Shown piece by piece: positions 5,386-5,529 of a DNA stretch of 5,529 nucleotides (positions are counted from its first letter, which is position 1; each line of letters begins with the position of its first letter). Under the pieces are notes generated by a model. The model had not been told where the DNA came from and made no database searches. It saw nothing but the letters and a program-made list of their open reading frames with translations. A program made the position numbers and the translations under genes. The stretch is from Pseudomonadota bacterium. GTDB taxonomy: Bacteria; Pseudomonadota; Gammaproteobacteria; Steroidobacterales; Steroidobacteraceae. The stretch lies in contig JAJZFQ010000034.1 in assembly GCA_021805275.1 (NCBI GenBank), forward strand, positions 8,623-14,151. The letters are read 5' to 3'.

Positions 5386-5529
5386 ATGACCATGCGTAAG
5401 CTACTTTTCGTTGCCCTAGGTTTGGCTGCCATAGGGCTCAACGTGGGCAGTGCCCGAGCAACCCTAATCAGCCCCAGTGATTCGGATGCCACTTGCCCGA
5501 ATACCTACAGCGTATGCGTGAACTTCGCG
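5386..5529 (+). CDS. Exported protein with signal peptide, N-terminal part (3' end beyond right edge); possible PEP-CTERM-type protein
   Basis: Forty-eight codons are visible and the frame is open at the right edge. The N-terminus is a Sec signal peptide: basic MTMRK, a hydrophobic core LLFVALGLAAIGL (residues 6-18) and a cleavage motif ARA at 23-25. No lipobox cysteine is present, so it is not a lipoprotein. The mature part starts TLISPSDSDATCP and has cysteines at 37 and 44 that could form a disulfide. No family can be assigned from this length. A secreted product directly behind a sigma-54 promoter is a pattern known for PEP-CTERM proteins, which exosortase processes in exopolysaccharide-producing, floc- or biofilm-forming proteobacteria; this is inference, as the diagnostic C-terminus is outside the window. 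The codons (CTA, TTG, GTA, CGA, ATA) are less GC-biased than in the other genes, hinting at a different history or selection. ATG 5392 would remove only two residues. Confidence 0.8.
   Translation, partial: MTMRKLLFVALGLAAIGLNVGSARATLISPSDSDATCPNTYSVCVNFA

Overview
The window is GC-rich, tightly packed bacterial DNA with high third-position GC. GTG starts are used for the three GC-rich genes. The families present and the codon use fit a high-GC proteobacterium (beta or gamma), but nothing here fixes the genus. Four protein-coding genes can be supported, two of them cut by the window edges. There are no RNA genes, CRISPR arrays or intact mobile elements.

Left part (1-3742, minus strand): a large 895-residue MalT-type LuxR regulator (3742 to 1055) is followed, 136 bases further along the same strand, by the first 306 codons of a hydantoinase/oxoprolinase-family gene (918 to the left edge). 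The hydantoinase has its own good ribosome binding site. A possible weak terminator lies between the two genes, so whether they share a transcript is open. The order suggests a regulator placed next to a cyclic-amide or lactam hydrolysis gene it may control.

Middle (3743-4786): a 378-base divergent intergenic region holds a sharp AT-rich island (about 3896-3930) with a plausible minus-strand promoter for the regulator and an imperfect dyad. It is followed by a plus-strand HutD/Ves-family cupin gene. That gene has no Shine-Dalgarno sequence, and its -10-like box is placed so that the message could be leaderless. No other histidine-utilisation gene is in view.

Right part (4787-5529): about 600 bases without a recognisable gene lead into a textbook sigma-54 promoter (-24/-12 element at 5330-5345, GG-N10-GC spacing). 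Upstream of it are an IHF-like site and a pair of 9-base direct repeats at enhancer-like distance. About 30 bases downstream of the predicted start point begins an exported protein with a clean signal peptide, cut by the right edge. This gene is visibly less GC-rich than its neighbours. A sigma-54-driven secreted protein of this kind fits the PEP-CTERM/exosortase type of extracellular protein, but the diagnostic C-terminus lies outside the window. This promoter and its putative control region are the most interesting part of the window.
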